A stretch of 64,000 nucleotides of DNA from an uncultured Pelagibacteraceae bacterium (lineage in GTDB: Bacteria > Pseudomonadota > Alphaproteobacteria > Pelagibacterales > Pelagibacteraceae): NCBI GenBank assembly GCA_902522325.1, contig CABYVA010000001.1:58348-122347 (forward strand). Direction: 5' to 3'. Below the pieces are notes generated by a model. The model did not search any database, was not told the DNA's origin, and saw only the letters and a program-made list of their open reading frames with translations. Shown piece after piece: positions 42,664 through 56,259 of this stretch (positions are counted from its first letter, which is position 1; every line of letters starts with the position of its first letter). The translations under genes were made by a program, and so were the position numbers.

Positions 42664-45543
42664 TTATTCAAAAACTTTTTTAATAATTTCTTTTTGTTGT
42701 GCCAAATGTCTTCCTGCATATCCAGTAGCTGGCGATGCTGATGTATCTCTACCTATATACATGATTTCTTTATTTTTAGCCTCTATATAATTTAATGTCC
42801 ATTGTACATAATCTCTCACCGAAAACCATGCTCCCATATTCTTTGGTTCTTCTTGGCACCAATAAAATTTGGCATTATTTCTGTATGGTTTAATTTCTTT
42901 TACCAGAGATTTTATAGGAAATGGGTAAAGTTGTTCAATTCTAAGTAAAAGAATATCATTTCTTTTTATTTTTTCCCGAGCATCTAATAAATCAAAGTAC
43001 ACTTTTCCCGAGCATAGAATTACTTTTTTAATTTCACTACTTTTCTTAAGTTTAATAAAACCACTTTTACTTTCTGATGCATGATCCCAAAGAATTCTAT
43101 GAAAAGAGTTTTTATTACTGAAATCTTCTAAATTTGATACACAAAGCTTATTTCTTAACAAAGATTTAGGAGTCATAATTACTAATGGTTTTCTAAAATC
43201 ACGATGAATTTGACGTCTTAAAGCATGAAAATAATTTGCAGGTGTAGTGCAATTCATTACTTGTAAATTTTCTTTTGCACATAATTGTAAAAACCTTTCT
43301 AATCTAGCTGATGAATGCTCTGGTCCTTGACCTTCGTAACCATGAGGCAAAAGCATAACTAAACCAGATGCCCTAGACCATTTACGTTCACCAGAAGAAA
43401 TAAATTGATCTATTATAATTTGCCCTCCATTAGCAAAGTCTCCAAATTGTGCTTCCCAAATTGTTAATGTGTTTGGTTCTACTAAACTATAACCATATTC
43501 AAATCCTAAAACTGCCATTTCTGAAAGTAAACTATCAACTATTTCAAATCGCTTTTGTTTTTTTGAAATGTTATTTAGCGGTATATATCGTGAATTATCT
43601 AATTGATTCCTTAATACTGAATGCCTTTGACTAAATGTACCTCTGCCCGAATCTTGACCCACTAATCTAACTGGAAAACCTTCTTCTAAAAGAGAGCCAA
43701 ATGCTAAGGACTCGGCTGTCGACCAATCAATATTTTTTTTCTTTTTAGTTGTTTGATATCTATTATCAAAGATTCTTTTTATAGTTTTATGTATTTTTGC
43801 GCTTTCGGGTATCAAATTAATTTTTTCAGAAATCTGCAATAATTTTTCTTCACTTACTGCACTTTTTCCTCTTTTATCTTTTCCTCTTTCTGGTTTATAT
43901 CTGCTCCAAGTTCCTTCGAACCATTCTAATTTTGGTTTATAATTTTTTGATGTTTTGTATTGTTCATCAAGCAAAATTTTAAACTTATTGTTCTGACTAT
44001 TAAAATCATCCCTCGTTAAAATTCCTTCTTTAATAAGTTTTTCTCCATATATTTTTAAAGTTGTTGGATGAGATCTTATTTTTTTATACATTAGTGGCTG
44101 TGTAAAAGATGGCTCATCTCCTTCATTATGGCCAAATCTTCGATAACAAAACATATCAATTACAACGTCCCTATTAAATTTTAATCTAAACTCGGTTGCT
44201 ATTCTGGCTGCATAAACTGTTGCTTCAGGATCATCTCCATTTACATGTAATATTGGTGCTTCGACCATTTTTGCTATATCTGAAGGATATGGAGATGATC
44301 TTGCAAATCTCGGACTCGTAGTAAATCCAATTTGATTATTAATGATAATATGAATTGTTCCACCAGTATTATGTCCTGGGAGTCCTGACATTGCAAAACA
44401 CTCAGCAACTACACCTTGAGCAGAAAAAGCGGCATCTCCATGAATTAAAATCGGTATTACTTTATTTCTTTCTTTATCATTATGAAAATATTGTTTTGCT
44501 CTTGTTTGTCCTAAAACAACAGGACTAACTGCTTCTAAATGCGAAGGATTGTCAGTTAAACTAATATGAACTGAGTTTCCATCAAATTCTCTGTCTGAAG
44601 ATGCTCCTAAATGATATTTAACATCTCCAGCACTTTCCTCGCCAGTAGAATGAATTTCCCCAGAAAATTCATTAAATATTCTTTTGAATGATTTTTTTAA
44701 TAAGTTAGCTAAAACATTTAATCTTCCTCTGTGAGACATTCCAATTTTAAGTTCTTTAATTTTACTTTGTCCACCAATTTTTATAATTTGTTCTAAAGCT
44801 GGAATTAAACTTTCACCTCCGTCTAATCCAAATCTTTTTGTTCCTATATATTTAGTTTGCAAATATTTCTCAAAACCTTCTGCATGTATTAATCTATCTA
44901 AAATGAAGAGCTTTCCTAATTTTGTAAATTGAAGAAAATTTTTGTCTTTTTCAATTCTATCTCTAAACCATTTTCTTTCTTTTGGATTCGAGATATGCAT
45001 AAATTCGTAACCTATTGGACCACAATAAGTTTTGCGTAAAAAATTTAATATTTCTCTTACACTCGCGTACTGTTTGTTAATAATTCCATCTAAAAATATT
45101 TTGTGATCGTAATCTTCTTTTTTAAAACCATGATATTCTGGATGTAGTTCGTCTATATATTCTGAAGTTTTTAAACCCAGTGGATCAAGTTTTGCTAATA
45201 GATTCCCCTGCGTTCTATAAGCTCTTATTAATGTAACTGCTCTTACAGAATCTTTGTTAGATTTCTCAATATCTTTATCAGTAGAAATACTTTTATTTAA
45301 ATTTAGTTCCTTATCTAATTTTTTTTTTATCTTTTTTCTTTTATTTCTAATCCAAATAGGACCTTCAATTTCTTTTGTAATTAAATTTAAATCTTCCCCA
45401 AGTGAATTAAAATAATTTTCCCAACTAACAGGTAAAGTAGGATCTTTATCAATATACTTTATGTACATCTCTTCAATAAATGAGCTATTTGATTGACTCA
45501 AAAATGAAGTTTTTTTGTATTCTAGGTTTTTAGAAGAAGCCAT
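42664..45543 (-). CDS. sucA: 2-oxoglutarate dehydrogenase E1
   Basis: IGMSHRGRLNVLANLL, HGDAAFSAQGVVAE, GHNEGDEPSFTQP, QDSGRGTFSQRH. Confidence 0.97.
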   Translation of the reverse strand: MASSKNLEYKKTSFLSQSNSSFIEEMYIKYIDKDPTLPVSWENYFNSLGEDLNLITKEIEGPIWIRNKRKKIKKKLDKELNLNKSISTDKDIEKSNKDSVRAVTLIRAYRTQGNLLAKLDPLGLKTSEYIDELHPEYHGFKKEDYDHKIFLDGIINKQYASVREILNFLRKTYCGPIGYEFMHISNPKERKWFRDRIEKDKNFLQFTKLGKLFILDRLIHAEGFEKYLQTKYIGTKRFGLDGGESLIPALEQIIKIGGQSKIKELKIGMSHRGRLNVLANLLKKSFKRIFNEFSGEIHSTGEESAGDVKYHLGASSDREFDGNSVHISLTDNPSHLEAVSPVVLGQTRAKQYFHNDKERNKVIPILIHGDAAFSAQGVVAECFAMSGLPGHNTGGTIHIIINNQIGFTTSPRFARSSPYPSDIAKMVEAPILHVNGDDPEATVYAARIATEFRLKFNRDVVIDMFCYRRFGHNEGDEPSFTQPLMYKKIRSHPTTLKIYGEKLIKEGILTRDDFNSQNNKFKILLDEQYKTSKNYKPKLEWFEGTWSRYKPERGKDKRGKSAVSEEKLLQISEKINLIPESAKIHKTIKRIFDNRYQTTKKKKNIDWSTAESLAFGSLLEEGFPVRLVGQDSGRGTFSQRHSVLRNQLDNSRYIPLNNISKKQKRFEIVDSLLSEMAVLGFEYGYSLVEPNTLTIWEAQFGDFANGGQIIIDQFISSGERKWSRASGLVMLLPHGYEGQGPEHSSARLERFLQLCAKENLQVMNCTTPANYFHALRRQIHRDFRKPLVIMTPKSLLRNKLCVSNLEDFSNKNSFHRILWDHASESKSGFIKLKKSSEIKKVILCSGKVYFDLLDAREKIKRNDILLLRIEQLYPFPIKSLVKEIKPYRNNAKFYWCQEEPKNMGAWFSVRDYVQWTLNYIEAKNKEIMYIGRDTSASPATGYAGRHLAQQKEIIKKVFE

Positions 45544-45582
45544 TAATTTAATTAAAACATTATAATATTTGCCATCTTAATT

Positions 45583-46458
45583 TTAAAGGGACAATTTATC
45601 TAAAAGTGTTTTTCCTATTTCTGCTGGTGATTTTGCGATTGTAATTCCACATTCTTCCATTTTATTTATCTTATCTTGGGCAGTTCCTTTACCCCCTGAA
45701 ATAATAGCTCCAGCATGGCCCATCCTTCTTCCTGGTGGAGCTGTAATTCCAGCTATAAAACCGACTACAGGTTTTTTAATTTTGTGATTCTTTATAAATT
45801 CTGAAGCTTCTTCCTCTGCTGTTCCGCCTATTTCTCCTATCATTAATATAGATTTTGTTTCCTCGTCATTTAAAAACAAATCTAAACAATCAATAAAGTT
45901 AGTTCCATTTATTGGGTCACCTCCAATGCCGATACATGTTGATTGACCCATCCCGTTTTCAGTAGTTTGTGCGACAGCTTCATAAGTTAAAGTTCCAGAT
46001 CTTGATATAATTCCAACAGTTCCTTTTTTGTGGATCACACCAGGCATAATTCCAATTTTACACTCTTCTGGTGTGATTATTCCAGGACAGTTAGGTCCAA
46101 TCAATCTACTCTTTGAGGAATTTAATTTCTGTTTAACTTTCAACATATCTTGCACTGGTATTCCTTCTGTAATGCAAACTATAATTTCAATAGAAGACTC
46201 AATTGCTTCAATTATAGCTGAAGCAGCAAATTTTGCTGGGACATAAATCATACTAGCATTTGCTTCAGTTTCTTTTTTTGCTTCTTCAACAGTATCAAAA
46301 ACAGGTCGATCAAGATGTTTTTGTCCTCCTTTTTTAGGAGTAACTCCTCCAACTAGATTTGTTCCATATTTTATTGCTTGCTCAGAATGAAAAGTTCCAT
46401 GAGATCCTGTAAAACCCTGACAGATAACTTTTGTATTTTTATTAATTAAGATAGACAT
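45583..46458 (-). CDS. sucD: Succinyl-CoA synthetase alpha subunit
   Basis: [56 protein letters not shown]. Confidence 0.97.
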   Translation of the reverse strand: MSILINKNTKVICQGFTGSHGTFHSEQAIKYGTNLVGGVTPKKGGQKHLDRPVFDTVEEAKKETEANASMIYVPAKFAASAIIEAIESSIEIIVCITEGIPVQDMLKVKQKLNSSKSRLIGPNCPGIITPEECKIGIMPGVIHKKGTVGIISRSGTLTYEAVAQTTENGMGQSTCIGIGGDPINGTNFIDCLDLFLNDEETKSILMIGEIGGTAEEEASEFIKNHKIKKPVVGFIAGITAPPGRRMGHAGAIISGGKGTAQDKINKMEECGITIAKSPAEIGKTLLDKLSL

Positions 46459-46460
46459 TT

Positions 46461-47620
46461 TTATTTTATAGCCTTCACAATTTTTTTTGCTGCATCGTCT
46501 AAATTTTCAGCAGAAATTAGTTTTAGTCCCGAATTATCTAATATATTTTTTCCTTCTTTAAAATTAGTTCCAGCTAATCTAACTACTAGAGGAATATTTA
46601 TATCCATTTCTTTTGCTGCATCGACTACTCCTTGAGCGAGTACATCACATCTCATTATTCCACCAAAAATATTTATTAATATTCCTTTAACACTTTTGTC
46701 TGAAAGAATTAATTTTAGTGCAGCAGAAACTTTTTCTTTAGAAGCTCCACCCCCAACATCAAGAAAATTAGCAGGCTCTTCTCCGTATAGTTTAATAATA
46801 TCCATTGTTGCCATAGCTAAACCTGCTCCATTAACCATACAACCTATACTGCCGTCTAACTTTATATAAGACAAATTGTATTTGCTTGCTTCTATTTCTA
46901 TTGGATCTTCTTCACTTAAATCTCTTAGCGCAACAATTTCTGGATGCTTAAATAAAGCATTATCATCAAAATTAACTTTTGCATCTAAACAAATAATATT
47001 TTGTTCTTTAGTTAAAATTAAAGGATTTATTTCAACCATACTAGCATCAGTGCTTATAAACATTTTGTAAATTGCTTTTATTAAGTTTTTTCCTTGTTCT
47101 TTAGTTTTTTTGTTTAGAGAGAATATTTTTATTATATTTTCACAGTCTTCGTTTGAAATTTCTTTAGAGTAATTAATTTTTGTTTTTACAATTTTTTCTG
47201 GATTCTTTTTAGCTACCTCTTCTATATCCATTCCTCCTTGATCGCTTGATATAAATACAATTTTTGAACTGGCTCTATCAACTAAACATGATAAATAAAA
47301 CTCTTTTTCTATATTAGAAGATTCTTCAACATATAATCTTTTCACGACTTTGCCTTCAGGGCCTGTCTGATGTGTAACAAGTTTTTTGCCCAACATTTCA
47401 TTAGATGATTTTGTTAATTCATCAATATTATCAAGTATTTTTACTCCACCAGCTTTACCTCTGCCACCGGCATGAATTTGAGCTTTTAGAATATACTTTT
47501 CGGTTTTTAATAATTTTGCCTTTTCAACTAGCTCTTCAACCGTTAACCCAAAAACTCCATTTGGTACGGGTACTCCATATTTTTTCAAGATTTGCTTTGC
47601 CTGGTGTTCGTGGATGTTCA

Positions 47621-47621
<1 letters not shown>
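46461..47621 (-). CDS. sucC: Succinyl-CoA synthetase beta subunit
   Basis: [49 protein letters not shown]. Confidence 0.97.
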
Positions 47622-50081
<2,460 letters not shown>

Positions 50082-50105
50082 GGCTAAAATTATTTAAATA
50101 AGTAA

Positions 50106-50879
50106 TCAGCTTGTTGCAAGCATTTTCTTTATGGATGCAATTGCTTTTGCTGGATTTAATCCTTTTGGGCAAGCATTCGTACAATTCATAATAGTATGGC
50201 ACCTATAAAGTTTAAGTTCGTCAGCAACTTTTTTTAACCTTTCTTTTCTTTCTTCATCTCTACTATCCATTATCCATCTATATGCTTGAAGCAAAACTGC
50301 AGGTCCAAGATATTTATCTCCATTCCACCAATAGCTCGGGCACGCAGTCGAACAACAAGCACACATTATACATTCATAAAGTCCATCTAATTTTGATCTA
50401 TCTTCTATAGATTGCAAATTTTCTTTGGTTTCATCTTTTTTAGAAGTTTTCAACCAAGGTTCTACGGACTCGTATTGCTTATATAATGTGCTCAAATCTC
50501 CAATTAAATCTTTTTGAACTCTCAAGTGTGGTAAAGGATAAATATTTATGTCTCCTTTTATTTCTTTATGTGATTTAGTACAGGCTAATCCATTTTTTCC
50601 ATCCATATTCATTGCGCATGATCCACAAACCCCATGGGCACACGATCTTCTATAAGCAATAGAAGGATCAATTTCATTTTTAATTTTATTTAATAAATCT
50701 AATACTTTTGAAGGACAGTTATCCATGTCAACTTCATAAGTATCTATTCTTGGGTTTTCTCCATTTGAAGGGTCCCATCTATAAATATTAACCTTTCTAA
50801 TATTTTTTGATCCAGTTTTATCTTCATAATATTTACCTTTTTGAATTTTGGAGTTTTTTGGTAAATTTATTTGAACCAT
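50106..50879 (-). CDS. sdhB: Succinate dehydrogenase iron-sulfur subunit
   Basis: [38 protein letters not shown]. Confidence 0.97.
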   Translation of the reverse strand: MVQINLPKNSKIQKGKYYEDKTGSKNIRKVNIYRWDPSNGENPRIDTYEVDMDNCPSKVLDLLNKIKNEIDPSIAYRRSCAHGVCGSCAMNMDGKNGLACTKSHKEIKGDINIYPLPHLRVQKDLIGDLSTLYKQYESVEPWLKTSKKDETKENLQSIEDRSKLDGLYECIMCACCSTACPSYWWNGDKYLGPAVLLQAYRWIMDSRDEERKERLKKVADELKLYRCHTIMNCTNACPKGLNPAKAIASIKKMLATS

Positions 50880-52654
50880 TAATATACTCTTTCTTGAGGT
50901 GGAAAGTACTGTACATCGTTTGATAAAGTTGATCTATGTACATCTCTATAAGTAATTTTAGTTTTACTTCCTTTGCACCATGATAGAGTGTGCTTCATAA
51001 AATTATTATCGTCTCTTTTTGGATGATCTTCTCTTGCATGAGCGCCTCTACTTTCTTTACGTTCATATGCTGAATCTATTGTAACTATAGCTTGTCTAAT
51101 TAAGTTATCAAATTCAAGAGTTTCTACTAAGTCAGTGTTGAAAATTAAAGATTTATCTTTAACAGATATAGAATTCATTCCCTCGTAAGGCTTTCTTATT
51201 TCTTCTACACCTTCTTTTAAAGTTTTTTCAGTTCTGAATACCGCACATTTGGACTGCATAGTTTTCTGCATTGCTAATCTTAAATCGGCTGTTCTATTAT
51301 TTCCATTGCCATTTCTTAATTTTTCGAATCTATCCAAGCATTTATCTGTTTCACTTTTCGAAATTTCTTCATGAGGAGTTCCGGGCTTTACTATTTCGGC
51401 AGCTCTTTTTGCTGCTGCTCTTCCAAATACGACAAGATCAATTAATGAATTTGATCCTAATCTATTGGCACCATGAACGGATACGCATGCTGCTTCTCCT
51501 ATTGCCATAAGCCCTGGCACAGTTTTTTCAGATCCATTTACCGTTAAAACTTCAGCTTTATAATTAGTTGGTATTCCGCCCATATTATAATGCACTGTAG
51601 GTACAACTGGTATTGGTTCTTTCGTTACATCAACATCTGCAAATAATTTTGAGGATTCCGAAATTCCTGGAAGTCTTTTTTCAATTACCTTTGGATCTAG
51701 GTGGTTTAGATGAAGATGTACATGATCTTTTTCTTTTCCAACACCTCTTCCTTCATTAATTTCAATTGCAATCGATCTGCTTACTACATCTCTAGATGCA
51801 AGATCTTTAGCTTTTGGAGCATACCTCTCCATGAATCTTTCTCCTTTAGAATTTAATAAATAGCCTCCTTCACCTCTTACACCTTCAGATATTAAAGTAC
51901 CATGTCCATAAATACCTGTGGGATGAAATTGGACAAACTCCATATCTTGTAAAGGAAGTCCTGCTCTTAAAACCATAGCATTACCATCTCCAGTGCAAGT
52001 ATGTGCAGATGTTGAAGAATAGTATGTCTTTCCATATCCCCCAGTTGCTATAATCGTTATATGAGATCTAAATCTATGAATAGTTCCGTCATTTAAATTC
52101 CAGGCAATAAGTCCTTTGCACTCACCATCTTTCATTAATAAGTCTAGAGCAAAATATTCAATAAAAAATTCTGTGTTATGTTTTAGCGCTTGCCCATACA
52201 TAGTATGCAATATTGCATGACCTGTTCTATCTGCTGCTGCACAAGTTCTTTGAACAGTTTCATTGCCATAATTTTTAGTCATTCCACCAAAAGGTCTTTG
52301 ATAAATTTTCCCGTCATCAGTACGACTAAATGGAACTCCATATCTTTCTAATTCTAAAACAGCCCTTGGGGCTTCCTTGCATAAATATTCTATACAATCT
52401 TGATCACCTAACCAGTCTGCTCCTTTGACTGTATCGTACATATGCCATCTCCAATCATCCTCTCCCATGTTGCCTAATGCTGCTGATATACCACCTTGTG
52501 CAGCAGATGTATGACTTCTTGTTGGAAATACTTTAGAAATACAAGCTGTTTTTAGTCCAGCCTCACTTAAGCCAACAGCGGCTCTTAAACCTGCGCCTCC
52601 AGCTCCTAGGACCACAACATCATACTCATGCTCTATAATTTTATATGAACTCAT
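50879..52654 (-). CDS. sdhA: Succinate dehydrogenase flavoprotein subunit
   Basis: [70 protein letters not shown]. Confidence 0.98.
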   Translation of the reverse strand: MSSYKIIEHEYDVVVLGAGGAGLRAAVGLSEAGLKTACISKVFPTRSHTSAAQGGISAALGNMGEDDWRWHMYDTVKGADWLGDQDCIEYLCKEAPRAVLELERYGVPFSRTDDGKIYQRPFGGMTKNYGNETVQRTCAAADRTGHAILHTMYGQALKHNTEFFIEYFALDLLMKDGECKGLIAWNLNDGTIHRFRSHITIIATGGYGKTYYSSTSAHTCTGDGNAMVLRAGLPLQDMEFVQFHPTGIYGHGTLISEGVRGEGGYLLNSKGERFMERYAPKAKDLASRDVVSRSIAIEINEGRGVGKEKDHVHLHLNHLDPKVIEKRLPGISESSKLFADVDVTKEPIPVVPTVHYNMGGIPTNYKAEVLTVNGSEKTVPGLMAIGEAACVSVHGANRLGSNSLIDLVVFGRAAAKRAAEIVKPGTPHEEISKSETDKCLDRFEKLRNGNGNNRTADLRLAMQKTMQSKCAVFRTEKTLKEGVEEIRKPYEGMNSISVKDKSLIFNTDLVETLEFDNLIRQAIVTIDSAYERKESRGAHAREDHPKRDDNNFMKHTLSWCKGSKTKITYRDVHRSTLSNDVQYFPPQERVY

Positions 52655-52980
52655 AAACTTAATTTAAATAATAAAAGTAATATTAATATGGGTATTATTA
52701 TAGCAAAAAAATAGAGTGATTTGTTTGCGACATTTTTTATTTTTTCATCCTCAATATAGTCTTCAAAAACCTCACTAATACTAAGTGAAGAGAAAAAATA
52801 AGCAAAAATAATAAAAAAAGAAAATAAAAGTTTTGATGGCTGACTAGTAAAAAACAAAAGCACTTCTTCATAAGTTTTGTCGTAAATAGATACCAGATTA
52901 AATAAAAACCAGAGCATCAATGGAACTAAAATCGCTGAACTTATTTTTAAAAATATCCATTTCTTAGTCGCATTAATCAT
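52651..52980 (-). CDS. sdhD: Succinate dehydrogenase membrane anchor SdhD
   Basis: Small three-TM protein between sdhC and sdhA; assigned mostly by position. Confidence 0.8.
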   Translation of the reverse strand: MINATKKWIFLKISSAILVPLMLWFLFNLVSIYDKTYEEVLLFFTSQPSKLLFSFFIIFAYFFSSLSISEVFEDYIEDEKIKNVANKSLYFFAIIIPILILLLLFKLSL

Positions 52981-53357
52981 TAAAATATTCCTTGTCTAAA
53001 AATAAAAATTGTTAAAATAAAAGATCCAAAAATAACTATAAGACCAGTTATATTTGAAGTTTTTAACTCTAATCCAAATCCTAAATCAAAAAATAGATGT
53101 CTAATTTCACTTAAAATTTGAAAAGAAAAAGACCACGTTGTACCAATAATTATAAATTTACCAAAAAAAGTTTCAAAAAAATTCTGTATTAATTCATAAT
53201 TGGCATTTCCTAAAAGTAGAAGTGATACCCAAAAACAAATTAAAGTTATGATAACTATATTAATAACTCCAGTTATTCTGTGAGAAATTGAAACTAAAGA
53301 TGATATATGCCAATCATAAATCTGAATATGAGGTGATAAAGGATTATTATCTTTCAT
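52980..53357 (-). CDS. sdhC: Succinate dehydrogenase cytochrome b556 subunit
   Basis: NPLSPHIQIYDWHISSLVSISHRITGV. Confidence 0.92.
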   Translation of the reverse strand: MKDNNPLSPHIQIYDWHISSLVSISHRITGVINIVIITLICFWVSLLLLGNANYELIQNFFETFFGKFIIIGTTWSFSFQILSEIRHLFFDLGFGLELKTSNITGLIVIFGSFILTIFIFRQGIF

Positions 53358-54352
53358 TATTTATTTTTTAAATAAGCTTCAGCTATTTCTACAGCATTTA
53401 AAGCTGCGCCTCTTAATAAATTATCAGAAACGCACCAAAGATTAACTGTATTTTTGCTACTATTATCTTTTCTAATTCTAGAAATAAAAGTTTCATTTTT
53501 TCCTTCAGCTTCTACAGGTGTTATATATCCACCATCCTTTCTCTCATCAATTACTTTACATCCTTCTGCGTTATCTAAAGCTTGAGTAATTTTTTCTAAT
53601 GTAAAAGATTTTTCGAATTCTATGTTTAGCGACTCAGCATGAGAAATCATTACGGGAATTCTTACACAAGTTGCGGTTAGTTTAATACTATCATCTAATA
53701 TTTTTTTTGTTTCTTTGATCATTTTTAATTCTTCTTTGGTATACCCATCATTATCAAATGCATCAATATGAGGAATCGCGTTGAATGCAATTTGTTTAGT
53801 AAAATTTTTTGAACTTATTTTTTTGTTTTCTAATGAAAGTTTAGTTTGTTCTACCAATTCATCCATTGGTGCCTTTCCAGCTCCAGATGTAGATTGATAA
53901 GTGGAAATGACTACTCTTTTAATATTAAATAGATCATGTAATGGTTTTAAAATTATTACAAGTTGAGCTGTTGAACAATTTGGATTTGCAATGATATTTT
54001 TGTTCATATTTTTCAGATCATCTGAATTAACCTGTGGAACAATTAAAGGAACATCAGGATCCATTCTAAAATAACTTGAATTATCAATAACTACTGAGTG
54101 TTTTGCTGCAAGTGGAACATATTTTTCAGAAATTTTTCCTCCTGCTGAAAAAAAAGTAATTTTAGCCTTTGAAAAATCAAAGCTTTCTAAAGCTTCAATT
54201 TCAATTTCTTGACTTTTAAATTTTAATTTTGATCCAGCACTTTTTGAAGACGCAACTAGATATAAATTATCTATAGAAAAATTTTTTTTTTCCAAAACTT
54301 CAATAATTTTTCTTCCAACATTTCCTGTTGCTCCTACTATTGCTATATTCAT
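53357..54352 (-). CDS. asd: Aspartate-semialdehyde dehydrogenase
   Basis: IAIVGATGNVGRKIIEVL, NPNCSTAQLVIILKPL, STYQSTSGAGKAPMDEL. Confidence 0.96.
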   Translation of the reverse strand: MNIAIVGATGNVGRKIIEVLEKKNFSIDNLYLVASSKSAGSKLKFKSQEIEIEALESFDFSKAKITFFSAGGKISEKYVPLAAKHSVVIDNSSYFRMDPDVPLIVPQVNSDDLKNMNKNIIANPNCSTAQLVIILKPLHDLFNIKRVVISTYQSTSGAGKAPMDELVEQTKLSLENKKISSKNFTKQIAFNAIPHIDAFDNDGYTKEELKMIKETKKILDDSIKLTATCVRIPVMISHAESLNIEFEKSFTLEKITQALDNAEGCKVIDERKDGGYITPVEAEGKNETFISRIRKDNSSKNTVNLWCVSDNLLRGAALNAVEIAEAYLKNK

Positions 54353-54367
54353 GATGATTTAGTTATA

Positions 54368-55477
54368 CTAAATGAAAGGTAAATCGCAAACTTTTCCCTC
54401 AAAAATACTGTCGTTTATTGATATTTTAAATGTTTGAGAAACTTTAAAGTAAGGTTTATCTAACATTGCAATCCCTATTACTTTTTTAAAATGTGGTGAG
54501 TAAGCTCCAGATCTTAATTCTCCAATTTTTGAACTTTTGTCATTAATAAGATCAATAGATTTTGATACATTTATTTCTTTTGCTTCAATCATTACCCCCA
54601 TCAATTTCTTTGAAATGCCATTTTTTTTAATATCTTTTAGTTTTTGTTTTCCAAGAAAATTAACATCGGTTTCTAAATTTACATATTTATCTAAACCGCA
54701 TTCTAGTGGATTATCGCCGTTATCCATGTCATTTCCATAAGATAGTAAAGCACTTTCAATCCTTTCAATTAAATTTGGACATCCAGGCTTAACATTAAAT
54801 TCTTTTCCTATTTCAAATAATTTATCGTACAAAGTAAGTCCAGAATTTGTGTTTTCAACATAAATTTCGTAACCTCCTTGTTTTGACCATCCTGATTTTG
54901 CAATCAAATGTTTTACTCCCGAGAACTCAAAATAATCAAAACCAAAAAATTTCATTTCAGTTATTTTCTTTCCAAATATTTTTTCCATAAGTTTGTAAGA
55001 TTTTGGTCCTTGTACAGCTAAGATATCAACATTTGGTTCAAATATTTTAACATCAAATTTGTTTCCAATAGCTAAGCCTTTTGCAAATAAAATTACATCT
55101 GAGTCAGCTATTGAAATCCACCAGCGCTGCTCATCTAATTTTAATATTACAGGATCATTTATTAAGCCTGCTTTATCATCTATAATTGGACAATAATAAC
55201 ATCTGCCAACTTTTGATTTTGAAAGATCTCTACATGTCATTAGTTGAACTAATTTTGCAGAGTCTTTTCCTGAAATTTCAACTTGTCTTTCACCAGCAAC
55301 ATCCCAAACTTGAACGTTTTCCTTAAGATGGTGATAAGATTCTTCTAATGAACCAAATGCTGCGGGCAAAAGCATATGATTATAAGATGTATAAGCGGTA
55401 ACGCCTTGCTTTTCAATTCTTGAGGTATAAGGAGTACTTCTAAGTCTTCTAGATCTAGCTATAGAATAATTTTTCAT
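54368..55477 (-). CDS. dmdA: Dimethylsulfoniopropionate demethylase DmdA
   Basis: GcvT-fold, 369 aa, N-terminus [43 protein letters not shown] typical of SAR11 DmdA; next to DmdB/DmdC-like genes. Confidence 0.9.
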   Translation of the reverse strand: MKNYSIARSRRLRSTPYTSRIEKQGVTAYTSYNHMLLPAAFGSLEESYHHLKENVQVWDVAGERQVEISGKDSAKLVQLMTCRDLSKSKVGRCYYCPIIDDKAGLINDPVILKLDEQRWWISIADSDVILFAKGLAIGNKFDVKIFEPNVDILAVQGPKSYKLMEKIFGKKITEMKFFGFDYFEFSGVKHLIAKSGWSKQGGYEIYVENTNSGLTLYDKLFEIGKEFNVKPGCPNLIERIESALLSYGNDMDNGDNPLECGLDKYVNLETDVNFLGKQKLKDIKKNGISKKLMGVMIEAKEINVSKSIDLINDKSSKIGELRSGAYSPHFKKVIGIAMLDKPYFKVSQTFKISINDSIFEGKVCDLPFI

Positions 55478-55479
55478 TT

Positions 55480-56259
55480 TTATAATTTAGTTAAAAATTC
55501 TTTTACAAATTTTCTCATTTCAAATGCTTTTTCAAAAATTATCATATGTCCACAATTGTTAATTATTTTTTTTTCTGAGTTTTTTATCAACGCTGCCATT
55601 TTATTTCCTACCTCTAATGGTACCATTTTGTCTACGTCTCCAAATATACATAATGTTGGACAATTTATTTTTTTTAAAGATTCTTTACCGTTCTTGTAGT
55701 TGTTACATGCGTTTAAGTCTACTGCCAAAATTTCTCTGATTTCTCTTGAAGAATTAATTATTTTTTTTACAGGATTTCCACCAATAAAAGCCTTTGAACC
55801 TTCATAGCCCCATTTCATCATTAGTAATACGGATTTTTCATCTCCGGCTTCTGCTAAATCTATTAAATCTTGATTAACTGGCAATTTATAAGATCCTGCT
55901 ACTAAGACTAGCTTATCTATTAGATTGGGATATCTGGAAGCAAAATCAATACCAACTAAACAGCCTTGTGAGTGTCCAATAAAATTAATCTTGTTTATAT
56001 TTAACTTCTTCATAAGCTGCATGACCCAATCAGAAATCTCTTCAATGGACTTTAAGGATGGTCCTTCAGAATTTCCATGTCCAGGAATATCGATGGATAA
56101 AACATTAAATCCCTGTGAAGCATAAAATTGCTCATGTAGAGACCACACTATATGCGTCAAACCACTGCCGTGCATTAACAATACGTATGGTTTAGATTTA
56201 TCAAAATCCAATCCACCCGTAGAGACGAATACGTCTTTCTCGTTTACGTCTAAATTCAG
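55480..56259 (-). CDS. Alpha/beta hydrolase of unknown substrate in the dmd cluster
   Basis: LLMHGSG, GHSQG nucleophile elbow, GDVDKMV Asp, NCGHMI His. Track start is TTG 56211; the frame stays open to CTG 56259, which follows AAGGAG. Confidence 0.85.
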   Translation of the reverse strand: MNLDVNEKDVFVSTGGLDFDKSKPYVLLMHGSGLTHIVWSLHEQFYASQGFNVLSIDIPGHGNSEGPSLKSIEEISDWVMQLMKKLNINKINFIGHSQGCLVGIDFASRYPNLIDKLVLVAGSYKLPVNQDLIDLAEAGDEKSVLLMMKWGYEGSKAFIGGNPVKKIINSSREIREILAVDLNACNNYKNGKESLKKINCPTLCIFGDVDKMVPLEVGNKMAALIKNSEKKIINNCGHMIIFEKAFEMRKFVKEFLTKL

